Positions 27,994 through 36,541 of a DNA stretch of 64,000 nt are shown here, piece by piece. Within the stretch, counting starts at the first letter, position 1. The number at the start of each line of letters is the position of its first letter. The position numbers and the translations under genes are program-made. Origin of the DNA: Roseivirga ehrenbergii (GTDB lineage Bacteria; Bacteroidota; Bacteroidia; Cytophagales; Cyclobacteriaceae); NCBI RefSeq assembly GCF_001593005.1, contig NZ_LQZQ01000023.1:186001-250000 (forward strand), read 5' to 3'. The notes beneath the pieces are model-generated. The model was not told the DNA's origin. It saw only the letters and a list, made by a program, of their open reading frames with translations, and made no database searches.

Positions 27994-28001
27994 ACTGGTA
28001 A

Positions 28002-29807
28002 ATGGAGGCGATACGCTTTTCAACAAAAGAAATTTTAAAATTACCCGATAACCCAGGCGTATATCGGTACTACAATGCCGATGATACGCTCATTTATGTT
28101 GGCAAGGCAAAGTCGTTGAAAAAACGTGTGTCGAGTTATTTTAATAAATCGGCACAACGCAGCAGAAAGACCATCCGCATGGTCAGCGAAATTGTAAGCA
28201 TAGAAATCGTACTCGTCAATTCCGAGTTTGATGCCCTGTTACTAGAGAATAACCTCATCAAGCAGAATCAACCTAAGTACAATATTCTGCTTAAAGACGA
28301 TAAGACTTTTCCTTACCTCTGTGTTTCCAACGAACGGTTTCCTAGAATTTATAGCACACGTAAATTAATTCCTTCTTTAGGAAGATATTTTGGCCCATTT
28401 ACGAATGTAAAGGCCATGAATAACGTGCTCAAATTGATCAACAGTTTATTCACTTTGCGTACTTGTCGTTATGACTTATCGCAAGAAAATATAGCTAAGG
28501 AGAAGTTTAAAGTATGTTTAGAATACCATTTAGGCAACTGTAAAGGTCCGTGTGAAGGCTTACAAAGTGAAGAAGATTACCTCAAAGATGTTGATCAAGC
28601 ACTGAATATTCTAAAAGGAAATTTGGGACTTCCTAAAAGTTATTTTAAAGAACGAATGCAGGAAGCCGCTGCAGAACTACAGTTTGAAAAGGCACAAGAG
28701 TTTAAAGAGAAATTGGAATTATTGGATGACTTCCATTCCAAATCAGTCATTGTAAGCCCCAAGCTTACAGATGTAGATGTATTTACTATTGTATCCGATG
28801 AAAAGTATGCTTTCGTGAATTACATCCGCATTAAAAATGGAATGATCAACCTTTCTAAAACCAATGAGATTAAGAAAAAGCTTAACGAAACAGACGAAGA
28901 AATTCTTTCGCTTATGTTGGTGGATATGCGAGACCGCTATCAAAGTATAACCAAAGAAATTCTTACCAACAAGCCACTCGATCTCGGTTCTGAAACCTTC
29001 CAACCCGTTGTGCCTCAAATTGGTGACAAACGTAAATTGGTAGAACTATCATTAAAGAATTCGCTCTTTGCTAAAAAAGAAAAGTACCAATCGCTCGACA
29101 ATGTAAAAGACAAGGGCAACCGAGTGTTAAAACAATTGCAAATTGACCTTCAGCTAAAAGAGTTGCCTGTTCATATTGAATGCTTTGATAACTCAAACAT
29201 ACAAGGAACGAATCCTGTGGCCTCTATGGTTTGTTTCAAAATGGGACGCCCATCTAAGAAAGACTACCGACATTACAAAATTAAGACGGTTATCGGGCCA
29301 GATGATTTTGCTTCGATGACTGAAGTAGTGGGCAGAAGGTATAAGCGACTTTTAGAAGAACAACAGCCCTTACCAAAACTCATTGTTATAGACGGAGGCA
29401 AGGGCCAATTGAGTGCTGCCTGCGATGCCTTGAAAAGTTTGGGTATTTATGGTGAAATCCCGATTATAGGCATTGCCAAAAGGCTTGAAGAAATCTATTT
29501 TCCAGAAGATTCCTTCCCACTCCACATTGATAAGAAATCTGAATCGCTCCGGCTTATTCAAAAGTTGAGAGACGAAGCCCACCGCTTTGCCATTACTTTC
29601 CATCGTGATTTGCGCAGCAAAAACAGCTTCAACTTTGAGCTTGAAAATGTAAAGGGAATTGGAAGGTTTACCGTAGACAAACTGCTCAAAGAGTTTCGCA
29701 CCATGAGCGGAATTGAGGCTGCCAGTTTTGAAGAACTATCTGCTATTGCAGGAGAGAGTCGAGCGAGAAGAATCCAAAACTTCTTCCAACAAAAAAAGGA
29801 GGCCTAA
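28002..29807 (+). CDS. uvrC: UvrC, excinuclease ABC subunit C
   Basis: UvrC makes both incisions in nucleotide excision repair. The 601 residues include the N-terminal GIY-YIG nuclease (NPGVYRYYNADDTLIYVGKA, then KSLKKRVSSYF, residues 18-48), the UVR segment that binds UvrB (AAAELQFEKAQEFKEKLELL, about 222-241), the RNase H-like C nuclease (IECFDNSNIQGTNPVASMV and IVIDGGKGQLSAA), and a helix-hairpin-helix end (LENVKGIGRFTVDKLLKEF). Length is normal. It is the third gene of the sprE-PBP1A-uvrC run, and a hairpin that also serves the opposing gldN covers its stop codon. Confidence 0.97.
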   Translation: MEAIRFSTKEILKLPDNPGVYRYYNADDTLIYVGKAKSLKKRVSSYFNKSAQRSRKTIRMVSEIVSIEIVLVNSEFDALLLENNLIKQNQPKYNILLKDDKTFPYLCVSNERFPRIYSTRKLIPSLGRYFGPFTNVKAMNNVLKLINSLFTLRTCRYDLSQENIAKEKFKVCLEYHLGNCKGPCEGLQSEEDYLKDVDQALNILKGNLGLPKSYFKERMQEAAAELQFEKAQEFKEKLELLDDFHSKSVIVSPKLTDVDVFTIVSDEKYAFVNYIRIKNGMINLSKTNEIKKKLNETDEEILSLMLVDMRDRYQSITKEILTNKPLDLGSETFQPVVPQIGDKRKLVELSLKNSLFAKKEKYQSLDNVKDKGNRVLKQLQIDLQLKELPVHIECFDNSNIQGTNPVASMVCFKMGRPSKKDYRHYKIKTVIGPDDFASMTEVVGRRYKRLLEEQQPLPKLIVIDGGKGQLSAACDALKSLGIYGEIPIIGIAKRLEEIYFPEDSFPLHIDKKSESLRLIQKLRDEAHRFAITFHRDLRSKNSFNFELENVKGIGRFTVDKLLKEFRTMSGIEAASFEELSAIAGESRARRIQNFFQQKKEA

Positions 29808-29815
29808 GCCTCCTT
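29796..29815 (-). terminator. Terminator of the gld operon, overlapping the uvrC stop
   Basis: AAGGAGGC (29796-29803) pairs with GCCTCCTT (29808-29815) around a four-base loop. On the minus strand the stem is followed by a run of T residues, so it terminates the gldN side best. It includes the uvrC TAA and may act in both directions. Confidence 0.8.
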
Positions 29816-29842
29816 CCAAATTTATAACTTCAATAACCTTAA

Positions 29843-30805
29843 TTAATATTCCCAAAGGTTATGCATGGTTTCTAATAATTGATATCTGAAATCCCTTGAT
29901 ATCTCCATCAAATTTCTCTTTCCTGCTGTGATTTGAGCCTCGAAGAATTGCTCCATAGCCGCATCGCTTGGGTTAGAAAACTTAACGATATTCGAACTGA
30001 ACAATCGCATATCAAAAGCATTGGTTAAGCTAATATCAAAGTTTCGTGGGTTTCGTGGATTGAACCAAAAAGCCCTAACGTTCGCCTCTTTATTTGCTAC
30101 GCTCTCACGATACACTTTATCCAAGTAGGCAATCAAGTCTTTGTATTTAACTCTAACCATCTCCTTTTCAACACCGCCCGCAATATCTGCCTGAGCAACC
30201 ACCTTCACTGATTGTATGTCCCAAATTGGTACAGAACGGTTTCTATCAAAAATCAAGTCTTCCTCAATTTCCAGCATAGAAATTCGATCTTTCGGAATAG
30301 AATCTGGAGCAAGTTTCTCACGTGTTTTCTGCTGCACGTAAGCATCAGGTTCAACGCCACGAGTTATCGCTTCAGTTTTCCAACGGTCAATCTCATCCAA
30401 AGTAGCATCTTCACCTTTTGTACCATCAATGATTACTCTATCAGTATAAGCGTTTCTATCCGACAATAAGTCTGAATCATCGAAACCTTGCGTTAACGGG
30501 TTGTAAGGAGCAATTCCTTCACCCTCTGCAGAGTTGTACCAAAGATCAATGCCTTCGAAAATGATTTCAACAATTTTAGAATACCTGGAATTCCAGCCTT
30601 CATTTGATTTCTCTCTCAGGTCCATTTTAGACCATACTCGAATGCTGAACATTACGTCCTCACTTCTAATCGGTCTAACGGAATTGATATTATACCTTCT
30701 TGAGTTTTGCACACTATCAATAGGTGCGGTTCCATTGGAATTGGCTTGACCAAAACTACTGGCACTCACTAAGAGTAAAAAACAAATTGCTGAGAGAGTT
30801 CTCAT
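29843..30805 (-). CDS. gldN: GldN (PorN), type IX secretion system protein
   Basis: GldN is a periplasmic ring component that sits with the lipoprotein GldK at the outer membrane. The 320 residues start with a cleavable signal peptide (LSAICFLLLVSASSFGQA) and contain the family phrases RPIRSEDVMFSIRVWSKMDL, NEKSN-type start of the domain, and VWSKMDLREKSN. The C-terminal WFNPRNPRNFDISLTNAFDM and SRDFRYQLLETMHNLWEY are also typical. It is the last gene of porP-gldKLMN, 2 bases from gldM, and ends at a terminator. Identification is secure from family features and gene order. Confidence 0.95.
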   Translation of the reverse strand: MRTLSAICFLLLVSASSFGQANSNGTAPIDSVQNSRRYNINSVRPIRSEDVMFSIRVWSKMDLREKSNEGWNSRYSKIVEIIFEGIDLWYNSAEGEGIAPYNPLTQGFDDSDLLSDRNAYTDRVIIDGTKGEDATLDEIDRWKTEAITRGVEPDAYVQQKTREKLAPDSIPKDRISMLEIEEDLIFDRNRSVPIWDIQSVKVVAQADIAGGVEKEMVRVKYKDLIAYLDKVYRESVANKEANVRAFWFNPRNPRNFDISLTNAFDMRLFSSNIVKFSNPSDAAMEQFFEAQITAGKRNLMEISRDFRYQLLETMHNLWEY

Positions 30806-30807
30806 AA

Positions 30808-32412
30808 TTAATTAATATTTATTTCTTGTCCATCGCTGTATTTCACCACTTCTTTCTGGTTGGCAAAATTCAAACGCGTATATTCTTCTACAATAACTCG
30901 CAACCTATCGCCTGCTCTCATTCTAGATTTCAAAGGCGCTAAATCTACATCCGTTTGTGCTGCAGTAATATTAATAGTACCGCTTGCTCGGTTATTCTGG
31001 ATCAACATTACTTTTGCTTTGGAAACAAAGAAGTTAGCATCAGATTTAAAGTTTTTAAGAAAATCTTCATCTGGTTCTAAAATCAGACTAAGCTTATTCG
31101 GTATACCATTGTAACCACTTTCCGCATTATATTCCTTGCCATCAACCTGAACCACAAATTTAGGTCTCGGAATAGATTTTACAGTAAAGCTTACGTTATC
31201 AATAAAGGCTCCGCCACTACTAACGCCAATAGTTACATTTCTAGTACCCGTAGTTGGAATTACTACCACTTCGCCCGGCTTAGAACCCGCACGTTGCTCC
31301 GCACCTTTAACCGTAAAAGAAGGATTATAAGCTGGTCCTAATGAAGGAACGTTGATTTGAAGTACGTTAGCAGAATTCTGATATAAGTTCTGAATTGCTT
31401 CAGCCTTTACCTCAATTACTGGCTTAGCCACCATATACTCGTGCACAATAGGCACTGTTTTGGTTTCACCACCGTCACTATAAGTAATTTCAGCTCTGAA
31501 AGTCTGCTTCGATAAGTTATCAACGTAATTGGTTGCAGAAGCTCTAAACTTCACTTTACCTCTACCGTTTTCAACATTGAGTTTTGAACCGTTATAAGTC
31601 ATTGTAGGCTCCAAAGCTGAGTTAGATGCCGTTAAGAAAAGCTCTGCTTCAAACTCAGTTCCTGCAGTAACCACGTTTGATACCGGTAAAACAGTACCAG
31701 TAATCTGGTCAAAACCTTTAACTGCTGTAGCTCCTACTCTACCTCCTAATAAACCTAATGCCTCTGATTCACGGGCATAAATTTGGTTTTCATAGAATGT
31801 AAGCTGAGCTAAAACAGCTGCCAATGGTGTTTTGTAGAAATTCAAATTCGCAAAGTCCTTATCCTTTTCTTCAGGATTGTTCTTATAGAACTCGATTTCA
31901 CTCGCATCAAGTGCAAGCGACTCCCAATTCTTATTGATACCAATCTGAGATAGAATCGATTTCATCTCATCATTATAAGTATCTAAACGCACCTTTATCT
32001 CATCTGCCTTTTTCTGCTCTACTAAGTAGTTAGAAGGCTCCTCGTATTTCTTTAGGGTACTTCTTTCATAAATAGCTTCGGCATCGCCACCAGAAGATTT
32101 CAATCCAACCTCTTGTTTAATACCTGCTAAGTACTCAACAATGTCAGTGGTTTTCTGACGCACCTGCTTTGCAGCATTAACAACGGCAATATCAGTGTCT
32201 TTACTTCCCTGATCTTTCGCTGCCTTATCAATACTGGCTAATACTTGAGCATTGCTTGTAGCATAAACTTCGTTTGAAGTTTCCAAGCCTGCTTCCATTA
32301 ATACAAACTTTTCAAGTACTGTATCTTTAATCTGCAAGGCCAAAAGAGCTGTCAGTACGAGATACATCATACCGATCATCTTCTGCCTTGGGGTTTCTTT
32401 ACCTCCTGCCAT
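30808..32412 (-). CDS. gldM: GldM (PorM), type IX secretion motor component
   Basis: GldM and GldL form the inner-membrane motor that powers type IX secretion and gliding. The 534 residues have a short cytoplasmic start (MAGGKETPRQKMIGMMYLVL), one membrane helix with the acidic/basic tail LALQIKDTVLEKF (about 12-38), and a long periplasmic part made of a helical D1 domain (to about 225) and beta domains D2-D4. Length and order match known GldM. It lies 11 bases downstream of gldL. Confidence 0.97.
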   Translation of the reverse strand: MAGGKETPRQKMIGMMYLVLTALLALQIKDTVLEKFVLMEAGLETSNEVYATSNAQVLASIDKAAKDQGSKDTDIAVVNAAKQVRQKTTDIVEYLAGIKQEVGLKSSGGDAEAIYERSTLKKYEEPSNYLVEQKKADEIKVRLDTYNDEMKSILSQIGINKNWESLALDASEIEFYKNNPEEKDKDFANLNFYKTPLAAVLAQLTFYENQIYARESEALGLLGGRVGATAVKGFDQITGTVLPVSNVVTAGTEFEAELFLTASNSALEPTMTYNGSKLNVENGRGKVKFRASATNYVDNLSKQTFRAEITYSDGGETKTVPIVHEYMVAKPVIEVKAEAIQNLYQNSANVLQINVPSLGPAYNPSFTVKGAEQRAGSKPGEVVVIPTTGTRNVTIGVSSGGAFIDNVSFTVKSIPRPKFVVQVDGKEYNAESGYNGIPNKLSLILEPDEDFLKNFKSDANFFVSKAKVMLIQNNRASGTINITAAQTDVDLAPLKSRMRAGDRLRVIVEEYTRLNFANQKEVVKYSDGQEININ

Positions 32413-32423
32413 AATAGATCAGT

Positions 32424-33236
32424 TTAGTTTGATGATTTCATTGCTGACAACATTGCGCCATACACTTTGTTAAGTGAATTCACATTGGTATTCAACTTGC
32501 CCATTTGAGCTTTAAATTCTTCTGCTTCTTTAGTTGCAGCAGAAACACCCGCTAAGGCAGTATCAATATTTGCATAGAAGGTTTTGATTGCCTTCACATG
32601 TGCTTGTGAATCGTTCAATTCTTCTTTGTAAACCTTGTTCAAAGCATCTAATTGAACAGATGCATTTTGAAGTTGTGCTTGGTATGAACCAGCAGAATTT
32701 TTTAGTTGTGCTTGAATTTCGCCAGCTCCTTTTGCTGCATCGGCCATTTGAGCCATGGCAGTTGCCGTAGCAGTAGTGCTCTGGTTAATTTTACCTAAGC
32801 TTTCAGAAGCTTTCTTAGCGCTATCTGCATAAGCGTTAGTAGCAGAAACAGCATTCGACATGTCAGACATGCTTTTTGCATTAGCGGCTAGGGTGGTCAT
32901 TCCTTCTCCGAACTGCTTTAAGCTTTCTTTACTCACTGCAGCTTCCTTCAAAATTTTACCGAGGCTCACCTCGTCTTTACTGTTTTGTTGGCTTGGGCTT
33001 ACTCCAGCAGCGTTTGCCTCATATAATTTTTTAGTATAGTCTGTTGATTTTGGTTCAAAAGCACTGAAAGCAAAAATCAATGCTTCTACGCTCAAACCTG
33101 TAATTAGCATTGGAGTTGCACCTGCCCAGCCCTCTAGCTTAAACATTGCCCCTACGATTACTACCGCAGCTCCGAGCCCATAAATCTTTGGCATAATATC
33201 GCCATAAAATTTCTCTGAAAATGATTTGTTAGCCAT
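32424..33236 (-). CDS. gldL: GldL (PorL), type IX secretion motor component
   Basis: GldL is the inner-membrane partner of GldM, thought to conduct ions for the rotary motor. The 270 residues start with the family block KFYGDIMPKIYGLGAAVVIVGAMFK and a second helix TPMLITGLSVEALIFAFSAF, giving two membrane helices. The acidic residue after LSV (Glu in VEALIF) is the one expected to take part in proton flow. The rest (about 80-270) is a long Ala/Ser-rich cytoplasmic coiled coil. It lies 42 bases from gldK and 11 from gldM. Confidence 0.97.
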   Translation of the reverse strand: MANKSFSEKFYGDIMPKIYGLGAAVVIVGAMFKLEGWAGATPMLITGLSVEALIFAFSAFEPKSTDYTKKLYEANAAGVSPSQQNSKDEVSLGKILKEAAVSKESLKQFGEGMTTLAANAKSMSDMSNAVSATNAYADSAKKASESLGKINQSTTATATAMAQMADAAKGAGEIQAQLKNSAGSYQAQLQNASVQLDALNKVYKEELNDSQAHVKAIKTFYANIDTALAGVSAATKEAEEFKAQMGKLNTNVNSLNKVYGAMLSAMKSSN

Positions 33237-33278
33237 ATGTGTATTAAATAAGGTTGAAGTTATTTGGTTTAAATTTGG

Positions 33279-34538
33279 TTAGTTGTTCATTCCGAAGTCA
33301 TCACCCGCACGGCCTAAGTAATCCATTGCGCATCTAAAACCAATACTTGCCGACTCCACATCTTTGTATTCGTAGGTACGCGTTCCTGTTTGCAGGTAAT
33401 ATGAAATATCATTCCAAGCACCACCTCTTACTACTTTTTTGCCGTAATGAGGATTACTTGTTTCGTTGTCTTTATAAAGAAATATTGGGTTCAAATCCCA
33501 AACCAATGGGTTGTAGATAGGTGAAAAATCATCTAAACACCATTCGGCTACGTTTCCTGCCATGTTATATAGGTTGAAACCATTTGGAAGGAACGAGTTT
33601 ACTGGAGCCGTGTATGGATAACCATCATCATCGTAGTTACCACGACCAGGTTTGAAGTTGGCTAAGAAACAGCCACTTTTATTTTTTGTATATGGCCCAC
33701 CCCAAGGATACTTAATGATTTCACGACCACCTCTAGCTGCATACTCCCATTCAGCTTCCGTTGGTAACCTAAAGTTTGGATAACGTGCTTCAACTGGAAG
33801 TGTACTCTTAAATGTCGTATTGGTTTGGTTTCCTTGTCCTTGCCCAACTTGAGGCTGCGCACCTAACTGGCCTGGGCCTCCTAAGCCTTGAACTCCAGCA
33901 GGGTCTGGACTATTATTCTTTTTACCTCCAAAAAGGCCACCACCACCTGTGCCAAAGTAATCGTCTTCACGACCGATGTTCAAATGTTCGGTTCTCCATT
34001 CAGCAAATTTAGCGGCAGATTCCCAGCTAATTCCAACAACAGGGTAATCATCAAAGGCTTGGTGACTGAAGTAGTATTGGGTCATTTTATCGCCCATATG
34101 ATATGCAAACTCCGTATCCCAAACATCTGGGTTTGGTGTTACATCTTGCTTTACTTGCTGTGTCCAGTATTGTTCGTTAGGGTCTTGAGAAATGGTATCG
34201 ATAAAGTTCAAAAATTGACGATACTCATTATTTGTGATTTCTTCCGAGTCCATCAGAAAGGAACTGACGGTAATTTGGCGGTTAAAGTTGATTTGAGATG
34301 CAGCAACATCTTCATCGGCTTGGCCCATGAAAAATGTTCCTCCAGGAATCTGAACCATACCGTAAGGTGTTTCTTGGTACCAACCTTCTCGGTCAGGTAC
34401 CCCCATTAATTGCCCTTCAGCATTAAGTTTCTCTACCTTACTCATGCCTCCACCACCTAGAAAGCCCTTAAACATAGAGCAACCAGTAGATAAAGAGACA
34501 ACCATTAAAATCGCAAACCCAGCGTATATTCTCCTCAT
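33279..34538 (-). CDS. gldK: GldK (PorK) lipoprotein with an unusual Gly/Gln/Asn-rich insert
   Basis: GldK is the outer-membrane-associated lipoprotein of the type IX ring. The 419 residues start with a lipoprotein signal (lipobox LSTGC, Cys20) and then adopt the formylglycine-generating enzyme (FGE-sulfatase) fold, shown by VQIPGGTFFMGQ, RLPTEAEWEYAARGG and IGFRCAM. Where active FGE enzymes carry two catalytic cysteines after RGGSY, this protein has RGGAWNDISYYLQ without cysteine, which fits a structural role. Residues about 197-244 form a low-complexity insert rich in Gly, Gln, Asn and Pro between WRTEHLNIGRED and the RLPTEAEW motif. The start is the ATG at 34538. Confidence 0.95.
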   Translation of the reverse strand: MRRIYAGFAILMVVSLSTGCSMFKGFLGGGGMSKVEKLNAEGQLMGVPDREGWYQETPYGMVQIPGGTFFMGQADEDVAASQINFNRQITVSSFLMDSEEITNNEYRQFLNFIDTISQDPNEQYWTQQVKQDVTPNPDVWDTEFAYHMGDKMTQYYFSHQAFDDYPVVGISWESAAKFAEWRTEHLNIGREDDYFGTGGGGLFGGKKNNSPDPAGVQGLGGPGQLGAQPQVGQGQGNQTNTTFKSTLPVEARYPNFRLPTEAEWEYAARGGREIIKYPWGGPYTKNKSGCFLANFKPGRGNYDDDGYPYTAPVNSFLPNGFNLYNMAGNVAEWCLDDFSPIYNPLVWDLNPIFLYKDNETSNPHYGKKVVRGGAWNDISYYLQTGTRTYEYKDVESASIGFRCAMDYLGRAGDDFGMNN

Positions 34539-34649
34539 TGATAGCTAATTCTTGTTTTTACTTAACTGACCATTAGCGCATGTTATTGCCAATCAATTAA
34601 ATAAAGCGCGAAAAATAGTATTTTCTATTCATTAATCCAGCCTGTAATC

Positions 34650-34678
34650 GAAAATTATCGAAATCATAACTTAGGCAA
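34650..34678 (-). promoter_or_regulatory. Candidate internal promoter before gldK
   Basis: On the minus strand TTG (34678-34676) is followed after 18 bases by TAATTTTC (34657-34650), one base off the TAnnTTTG consensus. It lies in the 148-base gap between porP and gldK and would give gldKLMN transcription independent of porP, with a leader of roughly 100 bases. Pattern match only. Confidence 0.28.
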
Positions 34679-34686
34679 AACGTTTG

Positions 34687-35652
34687 TTAGTACCTAAATC
34701 TTGGAGTTCTTATAATCCTTTGTCCTCCAATTTTTGGAGTAGACTTAAAGTTATAAATTAACATTAACTCCTGTGATGTCGGCTTTTTGCTACTCTGATT
34801 TCCTACAACAAAATCAAAGGCATAAGCCAATGTTAAAGAACGATCACTTAAAATCTTATACCCAACTATTAGAGAGGCCGACTCTGATTGTCTGTAAGCC
34901 AAACCTGCTCTCAGATTGTTATTGTACTCGCCAATAACGCTCACTTCTACATTGTAAGTATTCAAACTTACCGATTTTAGTAAAACAGTTGGTGTGATAG
35001 TTATTTGAGGGGTAAATGAGTAATCATAACCCGCTGTCAAATAGTAATGTCGATTTAATTGATTGGAAGTTTGACTTTCTCCAAAGTCAAATTCAGGTTG
35101 AAGTAAGTGATTTGTACTCAAACCACCAAAAAAATTTCCCTTTCTGTATACCAGCCCTACTCCTAAATCAGGTCTCATTTGACCTTCTTTTCCGGATGCA
35201 TTAAAAATGGGGTCTGAGGGATCTACCACCACTACCTTATCATAATCAATGGAGCTTGAAAATAAACCTACATTTATTCCTACTGTAAGGATACCTCCAT
35301 TGGGTAAATTCAAGTTTCTTGATAACGAAGTTTGTACTTGTAGGTTATTGGTGGGACCCAGTTTGTCGTTGCTTAAATATATTCCAAGCCCTGATTTTAT
35401 TTGAGGCAACCTTGAATTATAGCTTATTAGTTGTGTGCTTGGAGCTCCGCCTTGGTTTACTGTTCCATCATAACCAAACCATTGTGAGCGATGGATTGCG
35501 GTTAATGTGGTTCCATCAGATGACCCAGCAAAAGCAGGGTTATAATATAATTGATTGAACATGTACTGGGTAAACTGAGCGTCTTGCTGAGCTTTTACCT
35601 GAAAAACGGCAGCCAGTAAAAGAACCAATGACAAACTAAAAGTTCTATTCAT
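34687..35652 (-). CDS. porP: PorP/SprF-family type IX secretion outer-membrane protein
   Basis: A 321-residue outer-membrane beta-barrel protein of the PorP/SprF family. After a signal peptide (LVLLLAAVFQVKAQ) comes the family hallmark QQDAQFTQYMFNQLYYNPAFAGS, then alternating barrel strands (LTAIHRSQWFGYDG; LIVGYKILSDRSLTLAYAFDF) to the C-terminal LMLIYNFK. In type IX systems these proteins anchor substrates or GldK/GldN assemblies at the outer membrane. As the first gene of porP-gldKLMN it is most likely the core PorP. Genomes often hold several SprF paralogues, but the position here favours PorP. Confidence 0.92.
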   Translation of the reverse strand: MNRTFSLSLVLLLAAVFQVKAQQDAQFTQYMFNQLYYNPAFAGSSDGTTLTAIHRSQWFGYDGTVNQGGAPSTQLISYNSRLPQIKSGLGIYLSNDKLGPTNNLQVQTSLSRNLNLPNGGILTVGINVGLFSSSIDYDKVVVVDPSDPIFNASGKEGQMRPDLGVGLVYRKGNFFGGLSTNHLLQPEFDFGESQTSNQLNRHYYLTAGYDYSFTPQITITPTVLLKSVSLNTYNVEVSVIGEYNNNLRAGLAYRQSESASLIVGYKILSDRSLTLAYAFDFVVGNQSSKKPTSQELMLIYNFKSTPKIGGQRIIRTPRFRY

Positions 35653-35665
35653 AATCTCGTAACGA

Positions 35666-35693
35666 CAAATTTAGCCGAATTATTCATTCGGCT
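35666..35693 (-). promoter_or_regulatory. -7 element and adjoining palindrome before porP
   Basis: On the minus strand TAAATTTG (35673-35666) fits the -7 pattern TAnnTTTG exactly; the -33 position reads TTC instead of TTG. Directly upstream and touching it is a perfect inverted repeat: AGCCGAAT (35673-35680), five bases, then ATTCGGCT (35686-35693). It would lie in the promoter spacer, where a repressor or activator dimer could bind. It may instead be a weak terminator hairpin for hemD, although no T run follows it. Confidence 0.4.
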
Positions 35694-35742
35694 CGAATAT
35701 ATTACAAGATAACTGGATTCTTCCCTTAGAGTTAACAATAAA

Positions 35743-36522
35743 TCAATCTAAGTTATTTGCCTTTTTTATGTAAAGCTCAAGCGCTCCAGTCATTGAAGGA
35801 GCATTGGGCAAAGGTGCCTCAATGTCTATAATCAAACCAGCGTCTCTTGATGCTTGGGCAGTTGTTGGGCCAAAAACAGCTATTCTGGTATCGTTTTGCT
35901 TAAAATCCGGAAAGTTTACAAACAACGAATTGATTCCGCTAGGACTGTAAAACGCTATAATATCGTACAGCACATCGTCCAAGTCTGAAAGATCACTTGC
36001 TACAGTTTCATAAATAATGGCTTCTGTGAAATGATAGTTGTTTTCTTCTAAAAACAGAGGGATATCTTCCTTACGAATATTGGAGCAAGGAAAAACGTAT
36101 TTCTCGTTCTTGTGCTTTTTAAGAATCTCAATCAGATCTTGAGCTGTTCGTGATCCGGTAAAAATCTTCCTCTTTCTAACTACAATATATTTTTGAAGGT
36201 AATTAGCCGTTTGTTCTGAAATACAGAAGTATTTCATGTCAGCTGGCACTTCTACCTTAAGTTCCTTACAAAGCCTAAAAAAATGATCAACGGCATTTCT
36301 GCTGGTAAAAATTACGGCTGTATGCTTTAGTATATCTACTTTCTGCTTTCTGAAATCCTTAACATTAATTGGATCAACCTGAATAAAAGGCCTAAAATCA
36401 ATTTTGATGTTATACTTATTCGCTAAAACGTAATAAGGTGATTTGTCATCAGATGGCTTTGGTTGAGATACTAGGATGCTCTTTACTTGTTTAAGCCTAT
36501 CCTCCTGTGTACTATTAGACAT
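35743..36522 (-). CDS. hemD: Uroporphyrinogen-III synthase
   Basis: HemD closes and inverts the D ring to make uroporphyrinogen III in haem synthesis. The 259-residue protein has the two-domain layout of the family and its weak conserved spots: SILVSQPKP at the start, HTAVIFTSRNAVDHFF near residue 90, IIAFYSPSGINSLF near 190, and IAVFGPTTAQASRDAGL near 215. HemD sequences diverge strongly, so the call rests on these segments and length. In many Bacteroidota the gene sits next to the DUF4271 gene and porP-gldKLMN, as it does here. Confidence 0.88.
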   Translation of the reverse strand: MSNSTQEDRLKQVKSILVSQPKPSDDKSPYYVLANKYNIKIDFRPFIQVDPINVKDFRKQKVDILKHTAVIFTSRNAVDHFFRLCKELKVEVPADMKYFCISEQTANYLQKYIVVRKRKIFTGSRTAQDLIEILKKHKNEKYVFPCSNIRKEDIPLFLEENNYHFTEAIIYETVASDLSDLDDVLYDIIAFYSPSGINSLFVNFPDFKQNDTRIAVFGPTTAQASRDAGLIIDIEAPLPNAPSMTGALELYIKKANNLD

Positions 36523-36541
36523 AAGTTCCCTACTTCTTCTT

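Noticed and set aside
33888-34409. A 173-codon open frame on the plus strand
   Set aside because: Opposite gldK, which is certain from family motifs and gene order; the protein has no sensible domain.
34610-34640. AATAG/CTATT hairpin followed by T residues between porP and gldK
   Set aside because: Only five A/T-rich pairs; too weak to call a terminator or attenuator.
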